Source: Orychophragmus violaceus (lineage: Eukaryota; Streptophyta; Magnoliopsida; Brassicales; Brassicaceae). Taken from it: a stretch of 64,000 nt of DNA. Positions within the stretch are counted from its first letter, which is position 1. Every line of letters begins with the position of its first letter. Of this stretch, positions 48,601-61,600 are shown piece by piece. Location of the stretch: the NCBI GenBank assembly GCA_030180135.1, contig CM058230.1, forward strand, positions 104,771,503-104,835,502. Reading direction: 5' to 3'. Both the position numbers and the translations under genes were made by a program. The notes below the pieces were generated by a model. The model saw only the letters and a program-made list of their open reading frames with translations, had not been told where the DNA came from and made no database searches.

Positions 48601-51600
48601 GGGTCGAGTTTTTTCGAAAGTGCCACGACCAAAACCCCTCATATGGACAATAAGGAGGTGTGGTGGAGGAAACGGGTGAAAAAAATGACGGGATAGGATA
48701 AATTGATCGTGGACTGATCCTATGCACCGTGGGACAGTCGCGGTGCATGAAAAACCAAGTGTTCATGGCCCGGGAAGAATGGGGTCGAGTTTTTTCGAAA
48801 GTACCACGACCAAAACCCCTCATATGGATAGTAAGGAGGTGTGGTGGAGGAAACGAGTGAAAAAAAAAATGACGGGATAGGATAAACTGATCGTGGACTG
48901 ATCCTATGCACCGTGGGACAGTCGCGGTGCATGAAAAACCAAGTGTTTATGGCCCGAGAAGAATCGGGTCCAGTTTTTTTGAAAGTAACACGACCAAAAC
49001 CCCTCATATGGACAATAAGGAGGTGTGGTGGAGGCAACGGGTTAAAAAAATGACGGGATAGGATAAATTGATCGTGGACTGATCCTATGCACCGTGGGAC
49101 AGTCGCGGTGCATGAAAAACCAAGTGTTCATGGCCCGGGAAGAATCGGGTCGAGTTTTTTCGAAAGTACCACGACCAAAACCCCTCATATGGACAGTAAG
49201 GAGGTGTGGTGGAGGAAACAGGTGAAAAAAAAATGACAGGATAGGATAAATTGATCGTGGACTGATCCTATGCACCGTGGGACAGTCGCGGTGCATGAAA
49301 AACCAAGTGTTCATGGCCCGGGAAGAATCGGTTCGAGTTTTTTCGAAAGTACCATGACCAAAACCCCTCACATGGACAGTAAGGAGGTGTGGTGGAGGAA
49401 ACGGGTGAAAAAATGACCGGATAGGATAAACTGATCGTGGACTGATCCTATGCACCGTGGGACACTCGCGGTGCATGAAAAACCAAGTGTTCATGGCCCG
49501 GGAAGAATCGGGTCGAGTTTTTTCGAAAGTATCACGACCAAAACCCCTCATATGGACAGTAAGGAGGTGTGGTGGAGGAAACGGGTGAAAAAATGACGGG
49601 ATAGGATAAACTGATCCTGGACTGATCCTATGCACCGTGGGACAGTCGCGGTGCATGAAAAACCAGGTGTTCATGGCCCGGGAAGAATCGGGTCGAGTTT
49701 TTTCGAAAGTACCATGACCAAAACCCCTCATATGGATAGTAAGGAGGTGTGGTGGAGGAAACGGGTGAAAAAAAAATGACGGGATAGGATAAACTGATCG
49801 TGGACTGATCCTATGCACCGTGGGACAGTCGCGGTGCACGAAAAACCAAGTGTTCATGGCCCGGGAAGAATCGGGTCGAGTTTTTTCGAAAGTACCACGA
49901 CCAAAACCCCTCATATGGACAATAAGGAGGTGTGGTGGAGGAAACGGGTGAAAAAAATGACGGGATAGGATAAATTGATCGTGGACTGATCCTATACACC
50001 GTGGGACAGTCGCGGTGCATGAAAAACCAAGTGTTCATGGCCCGGGAAGAATCGGTTCGAGTTTTTTCGAAAGTACCATGACCAAAACCCCTCACATGGA
50101 CAGTAAGGAGGTGTGGTGGAGGAAACGGGTGAAAAAAATGACGGGATAGGTTAAACTGATCCTGGACTGATCCTATGCACCGTGGGACAGTCGCGGTGCA
50201 TGAAAAACCAAGTGTTCATGGCCTGGTAAGAATCGGGTCGAGTTTTTTCGAAAGTATCACGACCAAAACCCCTCATATGGATAGTAAGGAGGTGTGGTGG
50301 GGGAAACGGGTGGAAAAAAAATGACGGGATAGGATAAACTGATCGTGGACTGATCCTATGCACCGTTGGACAGTCGCGGTGCATGAAAAACAAAGTGTTC
50401 ATGGCCCGGGAAGAATCGGGTCGAGTTTTTTCGAAAGTACCACGACCAAAACCCCTCATATGGACAATAAGGAGATGTGGTGGAGAAAACGGGTGAAAAA
50501 AATTGACGGGATAGGATAAATTGATCGTGGACTGATCCTATGCACCGTGGGACAGTCGCGGTGCATGAAAAACCAAGTGTTCATGGCCCGGGAAGAATCG
50601 GTTCGAGTTTTTTCGAAAGTACCACGACCAAAACCCCTCACATGGACAGTGAGGAGGTGTGGTGGAGGAAACATGTGAAAAAATGACGGGATAGGATAAA
50701 CTGATCGTGGACTGATCCTATGCACCGTGGGACAGTCGCGGTGCATGAAAAACCAAGTGTTCATGGCCCGCGAAGAATCGGGTCGAGTTTTTTCGAAAGT
50801 ATCACGACCAAAACCCCTCATATGGACAGTAAGGAGGTGTGGTGGAGGAAACGGGTGAAAAAAACTGGCGGGATAGGTCAAACTGATCGTGGACTGATCC
50901 TATGCACCGTGGGACAGTCGCGGTACATGAAAAACCAAGTGTTCATGGCCCGGGAAGAATCGGTTCGAGTTTTTTCGAAAGTACCATGACCAAAACCCCT
51001 CACATGGACAGTAAGGAGGTGTGGTGGAGGAAACGGGTGAAAAAAATGACGGGATAGGATAAACTGATCCTGGACTGATCGTATGCACCGTGGGACACTC
51101 GCGGTGCATGAAAAACCAAGTGTTCATGGCCCGGGAAGAATTGGGTCGAGTTTTTTCGAAAGTATCATGACCAAGACCCCTCATATGGACAGTAAGGAGG
51201 TGTGGTGGAGGAAACGGGTGAAAAAATGACGGGATAGGATAAACTGATCGTGGACTGATCCTATGCACCGTGGGACAGTCGCGGTGCATGAAAAACCAAG
51301 TGTTCATGGCCCGGGAAGAATCGGTTCGAGTTTTTTCGAAAGTACCACGACCAAAACCCCTCACATGGACAGTAAGGAGGTGTGGCGGAGGAAACGGGTG
51401 AAAAAAATGACGGGATAGGATAAACTGATCCTGGACTGATCCTATGCACCGTGAGACAGTCGGGTGCATGAAAAACCAAGTGTTCATGGCCCGGGAAGAA
51501 TCGGGTCAAGTTTTTTCGAAAGTACCACGACCAAAACCCCTCATATGGATAGTAAGGAGGTGTGGTGGAGGAAACGGGTGAAAAAAACTGACGGGATAGG

Positions 51601-54600
51601 TCAAACTGATCGTGGACTGATCCTATGCACCGTGGGACAGTCGCGGTGCATGAAAAACCAAGTGTTCATGGCCCGGGAAGAATCGGGTCGAGTTTTTTCG
51701 AAAGTGCCACGACCAAAACCCCTCATATGGACAATAAGGAGGTGTGGTGGAGGAAACGGGTGAAAAAAATGACGGGATAGGATAAATTGATCGTGGACTG
51801 ATCCTATGCACCGTGGGACAGTCGCGGTTCATGAAAAACCAAGTGTTCATGGCCCGGGAAGAATGGGGTCGAGTTTTTTCGAAAGTACCACGACCAAAAC
51901 CCCTCATATGGATAGTAAGGAGGTGTGGTGGAGGAAACGGGTGAAAAAAAATGACGGGATAGGATAAACTGATCGTGGACTGATCCTATGCACCGTGGGA
52001 CAGTCGCGGTGCATGAAAAACCAAGTGTTTATGGCCCGGGAAGAATCGGCTCCAGTTTTTTTAAAAGTAACACGACCAAAACTCCTCATATGGACAATAA
52101 GGAGGTGTGGTGGAGGCAACGGGTTAAAAAAATTATGGGATAGGATAAATTGATCGTGGACTAATCCTATGCACCATGGGACAGTCGCGGTGCATGAAAA
52201 ACCAAGTGTTCATGGCCCGGGAAGAATCGGTTCGAGTTATTTCGAAAGTACCACGACCAAAACCCCTCACATGGACAGTAAGGAGGTATGGTGGAGGAAA
52301 CGGGTGAAAAAAAATGACGGGATAGGATAAACTGATCCTAGACTGATCCTATGCTTCGTGGGACAGTCGCGGTGCATGAAAAACAAGGTTTTCATGGCCC
52401 GGGAAGAATCGGGTCGAGTTTTTTTCGAAAGTACCACGACCAAAACCCCTCATATGGATAGTAAGGAGGTGTGGTGGAGGAAACGGGTGAAAAAAACTGA
52501 CGGGATAGGTCAAACTGATCGTGGACTGATCCTATGCACCGTGGGACAGTCGCGGTGCATGAAAAACCAAGTGTTCATGGCCCGGGAAGAATCGGTTCGA
52601 GTTTTTTCGAAAGTACCATGACCAAAACCCCTCACATGGACAGTAAGGAGGTGTGGTGGAGGAAACGGGTGAAAAAAATGACGGGATAGGATAAACTGAT
52701 CCTGGACTGATCCTATGCACCGTGGGACACTCGCGGTGCATAAAAAACCAAGTGTTCATGGCCCGGGAAGAATCGGGTCGAGTTTTTTCGAAAGTATCAC
52801 GACCAAAACCCCTCATATGGACAGTAAGGAGGTGTGGTGGAGGAAACGGGTGAAAAAAATGAAGGGATAGGATAAACTGATCGTGGACTGATCCTATGCA
52901 CCGTGGGACAGTCGCGGTGCATGAAAAACCAAGTGTTCATGGCCCGGGAAGAATCGGTTCGAGTTTTTTCGAAAGTACCACGACCAAAACCCCTCACATG
53001 GACAGTAAGGAGGTGTGGTGGAGGAAACGGGTGAAAAAAATGACGGGATAGGATAAACTGATCCTGGACTGATCCTATGCACCGTGAGACAGTCGGGTGC
53101 ATGAAAAACCAAGTGTTCATGGCCCAGGAAGAATCGAGTCAAGTTTTTTTGAAAGTACCACGACCAAAACCCCTCATATGGATAGTAAGGAGGTGTGGTG
53201 GAGGAAACGGGTGAAAAAAAGTTGACGGGATAGGATAAACTGATCCTGGACTGATCCTATGCACCGTGAGACAGTCGGGTGCATGAAAAACCAAGTGTTC
53301 ATGGCCCGGGAAGAATCGGGTCAAGTTTTTTCGAAAGTACCACGACCAAAACCCCTCATATGGATAGTAAGGAGGTGTGGTGGAGGAAACGGGTGAAAAA
53401 AACTGACGGGATAGGTCAAACTGATCGTGGACTGATCCTATGCACCGTGGGACAGTCGCGGTGCATGAAAAACCAAGTGTTCATGGCCCGGGAAGAATCG
53501 GGTCGAGTTTTTTCGAAAGTGCCACGACCAAAACCCCTCATATGGACAATAAGGAGGTGTGGTGGAGGAAACGGGTGAAAAAAATGACGGGATAGGATAA
53601 ATTGATCGTGGACTGATCCTATGCACCGTGGGACAGTCGCGGTGCATGAAAAACCAAGTGTTCATGGCCCGGGAAGAATGGGGTCGAGTTTTTTCGAAAG
53701 TACCACGACCAAAACCCCTCATATGGATAGTAAGGAGGTGTGGTGGAGGAAACGGGTGAAAAAAAAATGACGGGATAGGATAAACTGATCGTGGACTGAT
53801 CCTATGCACCGTGGGACAGTCGCGGTGCATGAAAAACCAAGTGTTTATGGCCCGAGAAGAATCGGGTCCAGTTTTTTTGAAAGTAACACGACCAAAACCC
53901 CTCATATGGACAATAAGGAGGTGTGGTGGAGGCAACGGGTTAAAAAAATGACGGGATAGGATAAATTGATCGTGGACTGATCCTATGCACCGTGGGACAG
54001 TCGCGGTGCATGAAAAACCAAGTGTTCATGGCCCGGGAAGAATCGGGTCGAGTTTTTTCGAAAGTACCACGACCAAAACCCCTCATATGGACAGTAAGGA
54101 GGTGTGGTGGAGGAAACGGGTGAAAAAAAAAATGACAGGATAGGATAAATTGATCGTGGACTGATCCTATGCACCGTGGGACAGTCGCGGTGCATGAAAA
54201 ACCAAGTGTTCATGGCCCGGGAAGAATCGGTTCGAGTTTTTTCGAAAGTACCATGACCAAAACCCCTCACATGGACAGTAAGGAGGTGTGGTGGAGGAAA
54301 CGGGTGAAAAAATGACCGGATAGGATAAACTGATCGTGGACTGATCCTATGCACCGTGGGACACTCGCGGTGCATGAAAAACCAAGTGTTCATGGCCCGG
54401 GAAGAATCGGGTCGAGTTTTTTCGAAAGTATCACGACCAAAACCCCTCATATGGACAGTAAGGAGGTGTGGTGGAGGAAACGGGTGAAAAAAATGACGGG
54501 ATAGGATAAACTGATCCTGGACTGATCCTATGCACCGTGGGACAGTCGCGGTGCATGAAAAACCAGGTGTTCATGGCCCGGGAAGAATCGGGTCGAGTTT

Positions 54601-54679
54601 TTTCGAAAGTACCATGACCAAAACCCCTCATATGGATAGTAAGGAGGTGTGGTGGAGGAAACGGGTGAAAAAAAAATGA

Positions 54680-57600
54680 CGGGATAGGATAAACTGATCG
54701 TGGACTGATCCTATGCACCGTGGGACAGTCGCGGTGCATGAAAAACCAAGTGTTCATGGCCCGGGAAGAATCGGGTCGAGTTTTTTCGAAAGTACCACGA
54801 CCAAAACCCCTCATATGGACAATAAGGAGGTGTGGTGGAGGAAACGGGTGAAAAAAATGACGGGATAGGATAAATTGATCGTGGACTGATCCTATACACC
54901 GTGGGACAGTCGCGGTGCATGAAAAACCAAGTGTTCATGGCCCGGGAAGAATCGGTTCGAGTTTTTTCGAAAGTACCATGACCAAAACCCCTCACATGGA
55001 CAGTAAGGAGGTGTGGTGGAGGAAACGGGTGAAAAAAATGACGGGATAGGTTAAACTGATCCTGGACTGATCCTATGCACCGTGGGACAGTCGCGGTGCA
55101 TGAAAAACCAAGTGTTCATGGCCGGGTAAGAATCGGGTCGAGTTTTTTCGAAAGTATCACGACCAAAACCCCTCATATGGATAGTAAGGAGGTGTGGTGG
55201 GGGAAACGGGTGAAAAAAAATGACGGGATAGGATAAACTGATCGTGGACTGATCCTATGCACCGTTGGACAGTCGCGGTGCATGAAAAACAAAGTGTTCA
55301 TGGCCCGGGAAGAATCGGGTCGAGTTTTTTCGAAAGTACCACGACCAAAACCCCTCATATGGACAATAAGGAGATGTGGTGGAGAAAACGGGTGAAAAAA
55401 ATTGACGGGATATGATAAATTGATCGTGGACTGATCCTATGCACCGTGGGACAGTCGCGGTGCATGAAAAACCAAGTGTTCATGGCCCGGGAAGAATCGG
55501 TTCGAGTTTTTTCGAAAGTACCACGACCAAAACCCCTCACATGGACAGTGAGGAGGTGTGGTGGAGGAAACAGGTGAAAAAATGACGGGATAGGATAAAC
55601 TGATCGTGGACTGATCCTATGCACCGTGGGACAGTCGCGGTGCATGAAAAACCAAGTGTTCATGGCCCGCGAAGAATCGGGTCGAGTTTTTTCGAAAGTA
55701 TCACGACCAAAACCCCTCATATGGACAGTAAGGAGGTGTGGTGGAGGAAACGGGTGAAAAAAACTGGCGGGATAGGTCAAACTGATCGTGGACTGATCCT
55801 ATGCACCGTGGGACAGTCGCGGTACATGAAAAACCAAGTGTTCATGGCCCGGGAAGAATCGGTTCGAGTTTTTTCGAAAGTACCATGACCAAAACCCCTC
55901 ACATGGACAGTAAGGAGGTGTGGTGGAGGAAACGGGTGAAAAAAATGACGGGATAGGATAAACTGATCCTGGACTGATCGCGGTGCATGAAAAACCAAGT
56001 GTTCATGGCCCCGGAAGAATTGGGTCGAGTTTTTTCGAAAGTATCATGACCAAGACCCCTCATATGGACAGTAAGGAGGTGTGGTGGAGGAAACGGGTGA
56101 AAAAAATGACGGGATAGGATAAACTGATCGTGGACTGATCCTATGCACCGTGGGACAGTCGCGGTGCATGAAAAACCAAGTGTTCATGGCCCGGGAAGAA
56201 TCGGTTCGAGTTTTTTCGAAAGTACCACGACCAAAACCCCTCACATGGACAGTAAGGAGGTGTGGCGGAGGAAACGGGTGAAAAAAATGACGGGATAGGA
56301 TAAACTGATTTTGGACTGATCCTATGCACCGTGAGACAGTCGGGTGCATGAAAAACCAAGTGTTCATGGCCCGGGAAGAATCGGGTCAAGTTTTTTCGAA
56401 AGTACCACGACCAAAACCCCTCATATGGATAGTAAGGAGGTGTGGTGGAGGAAACGGGTGAAAAAAACTGACGGGATAGGTCAAACTGATCGTGGACTGA
56501 TCCTATGCACCGTGGGACAGTCGCGGTGCATGAAAAACCAAGTGTTCATGGCCCGGGAAGAATCGGGTCGAGTTTTTTCGAAAGTGCCACGACCAAAACC
56601 CCTCATATGGACAATAAGGAGGTGTGGTGTAGGAAACGGGTGAAAAAAATGACGGGATAGGATAAACTGATCGTGGACTGATCCTATGCACCGTGGGACA
56701 GTCGCGGTGCATGAAAAACCAAGTGTTCATGGCCCGGGAAGAATCGGGTCGAGTTTTTTCGAAAGTACCACGACCAAAACCCCTCATATGGACAATAAGG
56801 AGGTGTGGTGGAGGAAACGGGTGAAAAAAATGACGGGATAGGATAAATTGATCGTGGACTGATCCTATACACCGTGGGACAGTCGCGGTGCATGAAAAAC
56901 CAAGTGTTCATGGCCCGGGAAGAATCGGTTCGAGTTTTTTCGAAAGTACCATGACCAAAACCCCTCACATGGACAGTAAGGAGGTGTGGTGGAGGAAACG
57001 GGTGAAAAAAATGACGGGATAGGTTAAACTGATCCTGGACTGATCCTATGCACCGTGGGACAGTCGCGGTGCATGAAAAACCAAGTGTTCATGGCCGGGT
57101 AAGAATCGGGTCGAGTTTTTTCGAAAGTATCACGACCAAAACCCCTCATATGGATAGTAAGGAGGTGTGGTGGGGGAAACGGGTGAAAAAAAATGACGGG
57201 ATAGGATAAACTGATCGTGGACTGATCCTATGCACCGTTGGACAGTCGCGGTGCATGAAAAACAAAGTGTTCATGGCCCGGGAAGAATCGGGTCGAGTTT
57301 TTTCGAAAGTACCACGACCAAAACCCCTCATATGGACAATAAGGAGATGTGGTGGAGAAAACGGGTGAAAAAAATTGACGGGATATGATAAATTGATCGT
57401 GGACTGATCCTATGCACCGTGGGACAGTCGCGGTGCATGAAAAACCAAGTGTTCATGGCCCGGGAAGAATCGGTTCGAGTTTTTTCGAAAGTACCACGAC
57501 CAAAACCCCTCACATGGACAGTGAGGAGGTGTGGTGGAGGAAACAGGTGAAAAAATGACGGGATAGGATAAACTGATCGTGGACTGATCCTATGCACCGT

Positions 57601-58625
57601 GGGACAGTCGCGGTGCATGAAAAACCAAGTGTTCATGGCCCGCGAAGAATCGGGTCGAGTTTTTTCGAAAGTATCACGACCAAAACCCCTCATATGGACA
57701 GTAAGGAGGTGTGGTGGAGGAAACGGGTGAAAAAAACTGGCGGGATAGGTCAAACTGATCGTGGACTGATCCTATGCACCGTGGGACAGTCGCGGTACAT
57801 GAAAAACCAAGTGTTCATGGCCCGGGAAGAATCGGTTCGAGTTTTTTCGAAAGTACCATGACCAAAACCCCTCACATGGACAGTAAGGAGGTGTGGTGGA
57901 GGAAACGGGTGAAAAAAATGACGGGATAGGATAAACTGATCCTGGACTGATCGCGGTGCATGAAAAACCAAGTGTTCATGGCCCCGGAAGAATTGGGTCG
58001 AGTTTTTTCGAAAGTATCATGACCAAGACCCCTCATATGGACAGTAAGGAGGTGTGGTGGAGGAAACGGGTGAAAAAAATGACGGGATAGGATAAACTGA
58101 TCGTGGACTGATCCTATGCACCGTGGGACAGTCGCGGTGCATGAAAAACCAAGTGTTCATGGCCCGGGAAGAATCGGTTCGAGTTTTTTCGAAAGTACCA
58201 CGACCAAAACCCCTCACATGGACAGTAAGGAGGTGTGGCGGAGGAAACGGGTGAAAAAAATGACGGGATAGGATAAACTGATTTTGGACTGATCCTATGC
58301 ACCGTGAGACAGTCGGGTGCATGAAAAACCAAGTGTTCATGGCCCGGGAAGAATCGGGTCAAGTTTTTTCGAAAGTACCACGACCAAAACCCCTCATATG
58401 GATAGTAAGGAGGTGTGGTGGAGGAAACGGGTGAAAAAAACTGACGGGATAGGTCAAACTGATCGTGGACTGATCCTATGCACCGTGGGACAGTCGCGGT
58501 GCATGAAAAACCAAGTGTTCATGGCCCGGGAAGAATCGGGTCGAGTTTTTTCGAAAGTGCCACGACCAAAACCCCTCATATGGACAATAAGGAGGTGTGG
58601 TGTAGGAAACGGGTGAAAAAAATGA
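54680..58625. repeat. 1973-bp tandem duplication (11 monomers)
   Basis: About 54.68-56.65 kb and 56.65-58.63 kb are nearly identical at a constant offset of 1973 bp, sharing GGCCGGGTAAGAATC (55119 and 57092), GGATATGATAAATTG (about 55409 and 57382), GATCGCGGTGC (55977 and 57950) and GATTTTGGACTG (about 56308 and 58281). Eleven monomers would be about 1993 bp; the shortfall is the shared 20-bp deletion. Confidence 0.85.
55972..55992. repeat. truncated monomer with 20-bp deletion (copy 1 of 3)
   Basis: GACTGATCGCGGTGCATG joins sequence normally separated by 20 bp, removing the left dyad arm and most of the loop. The parent type is GATCGTATGCACC...CACTCGCGG. A 3-nt TCG lies at both deletion ends. 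The same junction is at about 57945-57965 and 62646-62666. Confidence 0.85.
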
Positions 58626-61600
58626 CGGGATAGGATAAATTGATCGTGGACTGATCCTATGCACTGTGGGACAGTCGCGGTGCATGAAAAACCAAGTGTT
58701 CATGGCCCGGGAAGAATGGGGTCGAGTTTTTTCGAAAGTACCACGACCAAAACCCCTCATATGGATAGTAAGGAGGTGTGGTGGAGGAAACGGGTGAAAA
58801 AAAAATTACGGGATAGGATAAATTGATCGTGGACTGATCCTATGCACCGTGGGACAGTCGCGGTGCATGAAAAACCAAGTGTTTATGGCCCGGGAAGAAT
58901 CGGCTCCAGTTTTTTTGAAAGTAACACGACCAAAACCCCTCATATGGACAATAAGGAGGTGTGGTGGAGGCAACGGGTTAAAAAATGATGGGATAGGATA
59001 AATTGATCGTGGACTAATCCTATGCACCATGGGACAGTCGCGGTGCATGAAAAACCAAGTGTTCATGGCCCGGGAAGAATCGGTTCGAGTTATTTCGAAA
59101 GTACCACGACCAAAACCCCTCACATGGACAGTAAGGAGGTGTGGTGGAGGAAACGGGTGAAAAAAAATGACGGGATAGGATAAACTGATCCTAGACTGAT
59201 CCTATGCATCGTGGGACAGTCGCGGTGCATGAAAAACAAGGTTTTCATGGCCCGGGAAGAATCGGGTCGAGTTTTTTTCGAAAGTACCACGACCAAAACC
59301 CCTCATATGGATAGTAAGGAGGTGTGGTGGAGGAAACGGGAGAAAAAAACTGACGGGATAGGTCAAACTGATCGTGGACTGATCCTATGCACCGTGGGAC
59401 AGTCGCGGTGCATGAAAAACCAAGTGTTCATGGCCCGGGAAGAATCGGTTCGAGTTTTTTCGAAAGTACCATGACCAAAACCCCTCACATGGACAGTAAG
59501 GAGGTGTGGTGGAGGAAACGGGTGAAAAAAATGACGGGATAGGATAAACTGATCCTGGACTGATCCTATGCACCGTGGGACACTCGCGGTGCATAAAAAA
59601 CCAAGTGTTCATGGCCCGGGAAGAACCGGGTCGAGTTTTTTCGAAAGTATCACGACCAAAACCCCTCATATGGACAATAAGGAGGTGTGGTGGAGGCAAC
59701 GGGTGAAAAAAATGACGGGATAGGATAAATTGATCGTGGACTGATCCTATGCACCGTGGGACAGTCGCGGTGCATGAAAAACCAAGTGTTCATGGCCCGG
59801 GAAGAATCGGTTCGAGTTTTTTCGAAAGTACCACGACCAAAACCCCTCACATGGACAGTAAGGAGGTGTGGTGGAGGAAACGGGTGAAAAAAATGACGGG
59901 ATAGGATAAACAGATCCTGGACTGATCCTATGCACCGTGAGACAGTCGGGTGCATGAAAAACTAAGTGTTCATGGCCCAGGAAGAATCGAGTCAAGTTTT
60001 TTTGAAAGTACCACGACCAAAACCCCTCATATGGATAGTAAGGAGGTGTGGTGGAGGAAACGGGTGAAAAAAAGTTGACGGGATAGGATAAACTGATCGT
60101 GGACTGAAACCTATGCACCGTGGGACAGTCGCGGTGCATGAAAAACCAAGTGTTCATGGCCCGGGAAGAATCGGGTCGAGTTTTTTCGAAAGTGCCACGA
60201 CCAAAACCCCTCATATGGACAATAAGGAGGTGTGGTGGAGGAAACGGGTGAAAAAAATGACGGGATAGGATAAATTGATCGTGGACTGATCCTATGCACC
60301 GTGGGACAGTCGCGGTGCATGAAAAACCAAGTGTTCATGGCCCGGGAAGAATGGGGTCGAGTTTTTTCGAAAGTACCACGACCAAAACCCCTCATATGGA
60401 TAGTAAGGAGGTGTGGTGGAGGAAACGGGTGAAAAAAAAATGACGGGATAGGATAAACTGATCGTGGACTGATCCTATGCACCGTGGGACAGTCGCGGTG
60501 CATGAAAAACCAAGTGTTTATGGCCCGAGAAGAATCGGGTCCAGTTTTTTTGAAAGTAACACGACCAAAACCCCTCATATGGACAATAAGGAGGTGTGGT
60601 GGAGGCAACGGGTTAAAAAAATGACGGGATAGGATAAATTGATCGTGGACTGATCCTATGCACCGTGGGACAGTCGCGGTGCATGAAAAACCAAGTGTTC
60701 ATGGCCCGGGAAGAATCGGGTCGAGTTTTTTCGAAAGTACCACGACCAAAACCCCTCATATGGACAGTAAGGAGGTGTGGTGGAGGAAACGGGTGAAAAA
60801 AAAAATGACAGGATAGGATAAATTGATCGTGGACTGATCCTATGCACCGTGGGACAGTCGCGGTGCATGAAAAACCAAGTGTTCATGGCCCGGGAAGAAT
60901 CGGTTCGAGTTTTTTCGAAAGTACCATGACCAAAACCCCTCACATGGACAGTAAGGAGGTGTGGTGGAGGAAACGGGTGAAAAAATGACCGGATAGGATA
61001 AACTGATCGTGGACTGATCCTATGCACCGTGGGACACTCGCGGTGCATGAAAAACCAAGTGTTCATGGCCCGGGAAGAATCGGGTCGAGTTTTTTCGAAA
61101 GTATCACGACCAAAACCCCTCATATGGACAGTAAGGAGGTGTGGTGGAGGAAACGGGTGAAAAAAATGACGGGATAGGATAAACTGATCCTGGACTGATC
61201 CTATGCACCGTGGGACAGTCGCGGTGCATGAAAAACCAGGTGTTCATGGCCCGGGAAGAATCGGGTCGAGTTTTTTCGAAAGTACCATGACCAAAACCCC
61301 TCATATGGATAGTAAGGAGGTGTGGTGGAGGAAACGGGTGAAAAAAAAATGACGGGATAGGATAAACTGATCGTGGACTGATCCTATGCACCGTGGGACA
61401 GTCGCGGTGCATGAAAAACCAAGTGTTCATGGCCCGGGAAGAATCGGGTCGAGTTTTTTCGAAAGTACCACGACCAAAACCCCTCATATGGACAATAAGG
61501 AGGTGTGGTGGAGGAAACGGGTGAAAAAAATGACGGGATAGGATAAATTGATCGTGGACTGATCCTATACACCGTGGGACAGTCGCGGTGCATGAAAAAC

